DNA from: Leptospira sp. 96542
GTDB taxonomy: Bacteria; Spirochaetota; Leptospiria; Leptospirales; Leptospiraceae
Direction: 5' to 3'
Assembly: GCA_029310945.1 (NCBI GenBank)
Contig: JARJFC010000118.1
Location: 1-6,083, forward strand
DNA length: 6,083 nucleotides
Part shown: positions 5,265 through 6,083 of the stretch, in pieces
How positions within the stretch are numbered: position 1 is the stretch's first letter
Layout: each line of letters starts with the position of its first letter
Made by a program: the position numbers and the translations under genes
Notes under the pieces: generated by a model
The model's input: only the letters and a program-made list of their open reading frames with translations
Databases searched by the model: none
What the model was told of the DNA's origin: nothing

Positions 5265-5648
5265 GTGTTAAAGAAATGGAAAATTATATATTTTTCGGAA
5301 AATAAGGACATTCCTTCTGAAATAGAAATTTTCATAAATTCAAAAGATGATAGAAATCAGGCAAAAATATTCGCTTGGTTAGATAAACTTTCAGAATTGG
5401 GACCTAACCTACCAAGGCCATATGCTGATTTATTGATTGATGGAATTCATGAATTACGAATTAAGCTATCTGGTTCGCAAATAAGAATTCTCTATTTCTT
5501 TTGTTACAAAAATTATATAGTTCTTACCAATCAATTCGTGAAAAATACTGATAAAGTTCCAAAAGCAGAAATCAAAAAAGCTATTAATAGAAGAGATTAT
5601 TTCCTAACTAAATATTCAGAAAAAAACTTAAAGGAGTTTAATTTATGA
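5265..5648 (+). CDS. higB: HigB/Gp49-like toxin (RelE superfamily)
   Basis: This 127-residue protein matches the phage-derived Gp49/HigB family (PF05973) in order: a helical AKIFAWLDKLSELGPNLPRP (33-52), LLIDGIHELRIKL (56-68), then R74-I-L-Y-F-F, the strand IVLTNQFVK (85-93), and VPKAEIKKAINRRDYF (98-113). Family members are ribosome-dependent mRNA endonucleases. R65, R74 and K93 sit where conserved basic residues are expected. The GTG at 5265 is the first suitable codon in frame, and nearby ATGs (5248, 5251, 5258) are in other frames. No Shine-Dalgarno precedes it, consistent with a leaderless transcript from the adjacent promoter. The stop overlaps the antitoxin start by four bases (ATGA). 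Toxin-first order is the HigBA pattern. Confidence 0.88.
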   Translation: MLKKWKIIYFSENKDIPSEIEIFINSKDDRNQAKIFAWLDKLSELGPNLPRPYADLLIDGIHELRIKLSGSQIRILYFFCYKNYIVLTNQFVKNTDKVPKAEIKKAINRRDYFLTKYSEKNLKEFNL

Positions 5649-5926
5649 GATCTTTCAAAACACATTTAGACACTAAGTTAAAGAATAAATCTTTTAAGGA
5701 AAAATTTGAAGAGGAAAAGGAACTTGTTAATATCTCTATTGAGCTACAAACTTTGAGAGAGAAAAAAGGATTATCACAATCTGATTTAGCAAAAAAGGCT
5801 CATGTTACTCAGCAACAACTTTCTAAGATAGAAAATGGTGTGAATTGCAACTTATCTACATTTTTAAAAGTTTGCCATGCTCTTGATTTAGAAATATCTA
5901 TTAAAAACAGAAAACTTACGGCTTAG
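5645..5926 (+). CDS. higA: HigA-like Xre-family antitoxin
   Basis: This 93-residue protein has an acidic/basic helical N-terminus and an Xre/cro helix-turn-helix at about 34-86: LQTLREKKGLSQSDLAKKA, then VTQQQLSKIENG with the recognition helix, then LSTFLKVCHALDLEI. Its role is to neutralise the upstream toxin and repress the operon, probably through the palindrome at 5239-5259. Unlike the toxin gene it has a strong ribosome-binding site, AAGGAG (5631-5636), eight bases before the ATG, so antitoxin translation should exceed that of the toxin. attC7 begins 11 bases after the stop. Confidence 0.92.
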   Translation: MRSFKTHLDTKLKNKSFKEKFEEEKELVNISIELQTLREKKGLSQSDLAKKAHVTQQQLSKIENGVNCNLSTFLKVCHALDLEISIKNRKLTA

Positions 5927-5937
5927 TTTCAGACGTC

Positions 5938-6083
5938 GTATAACATCGGCTTACCGCTGCGCTTCAGGTCTTCGCCCTCGCTTGGCCTTCGGCACATTCC
6001 TCTCCGTCACACTCCTTGCAAGGCAAGGAGATGTGCCGACGCTAACGCCTACTCCGTAGGCTCAGCTCCGAGGAACGTCGTTT
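5938..6083 (+). repeat. attC7 recombination site (cut by window end)
   Basis: The site begins GTATAAC (5938-5944) and runs off the window in the 3' arm (CGTCGTTT), so the closing core is not seen. It belongs to the same subfamily as attC6: GCCGACGCTAACGCCTAC, TCC loop, GTAGGC hairpin. The apical hairpin is extended to CTCCTTGC-AAG-GCAAGGAG. Bases before the core (TTTCAGACGT) complement the start of cassette 7 (ACATCTGAAA). Confidence 0.9.

Larger units (their letters stand above)
123..6083 (+). mobile_element. Integron gene-cassette array (seven cassettes, first and last incomplete)
   Basis: Six complete attC sites and one partial site separate short + strand genes, one or two genes per cassette, with each attC just 3' of its gene. 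Taking the crossover between G and TT of the closing core, the cassettes are: 1 (up to 648, its 5' end lost beyond the IS), 2 (649-1643), 3 (1644-2002), 4 (2003-2849), 5 (2850-4228), 6 (4229-5186) and 7 (5187 to past the window). The assignment is supported independently by sequence. The first bases of each of cassettes 2-7 are complementary to that same cassette's last bases, not simply to the neighbouring site. Genes are AT-rich and attC bodies GC-rich. No integrase gene, attI site or common cassette promoter is visible. Confidence 0.9.

Noticed and set aside
5141..5335. Minus-strand open frame over attC6 and the HigBA-type promoter
   Set aside because: It crosses a recombination site, a strong + strand promoter and the toxin gene; there are no signals of its own.
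494..6083. CRISPR array
   Set aside because: Repeats are about 160 bp, structured, imperfect, and separated by gene-sized segments of very different lengths. The core sites and orientation fit attC instead.
494..6083. The repeats as simple transcription terminators or REP-type elements
   Set aside because: The hairpins lack following T runs. The complementary cores, the extra bases in one arm and the cassette-specific end pairing fit recombination sites better, although they may still affect transcription.

Overview
The window is a stretch of an integron cassette array. Seven copies of a GC-rich, highly structured repeat of about 154-165 bp (the seventh is cut by the window end) separate short AT-rich genes that all lie on the + strand. 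Each repeat opens with a core-site sequence of the form (G/R)YNTAAC, here GCATAAC, GTATAAC or GGCTAAC. Each complete repeat closes with the complementary GTTATGC or GTTATAC. This is the layout of attC sites (59-base elements), and recombination is expected between G and TT of the closing core. No integrase or attI is in the window. By the usual orientation they should lie to the left and further cassettes to the right.

Layout. Positions 1-122 are the end of an IS3-family insertion sequence (orfA reads leftwards) that has entered cassette 1. The rest of cassette 1 holds an HNH nuclease gene with a hydrophobic N-terminus and then attC1. Cassette 2 (649-1643) carries an MNT/HEPN pair. Cassette 3 (1644-2002) has no convincing gene. 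Cassette 4 (2003-2849) encodes a small unknown protein. Cassette 5 (2850-4228) encodes a probable PD-(D/E)xK nuclease. Cassette 6 (4229-5186) encodes a single-pass membrane protein. Cassette 7 (5187 to beyond 6083) carries a HigB/Gp49-like toxin with a HigA-like antitoxin, behind a strong promoter with a palindromic operator.

The most notable signal is in the cassette ends. In all six cassettes whose two ends are visible, the first 15-18 bases of the cassette are nearly a perfect reverse complement of its last bases. This reaches well past the 7-base core. The sequence differs from cassette to cassette but matches within each one. Base 11, counted from the core G, is A at the start and C at the end in 6 of 6 cassettes, which gives a G-T wobble on the bottom strand and an A-C mismatch on the top. 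The attC bodies also carry branched hairpins whose stems vary with compensation, and they fall into two subfamilies that follow the core type.

Together the cargo is typical of a sedentary cassette array: two toxin-antitoxin-type modules that could stabilise the array, three proteins with a nuclease-like or membrane-anchored character compatible with anti-phage roles (inference only), and unknowns. The AT-rich genes, GC-rich spacers and IS3 element would suit a spirochaete such as Leptospira, but I cannot prove the host from this sequence.
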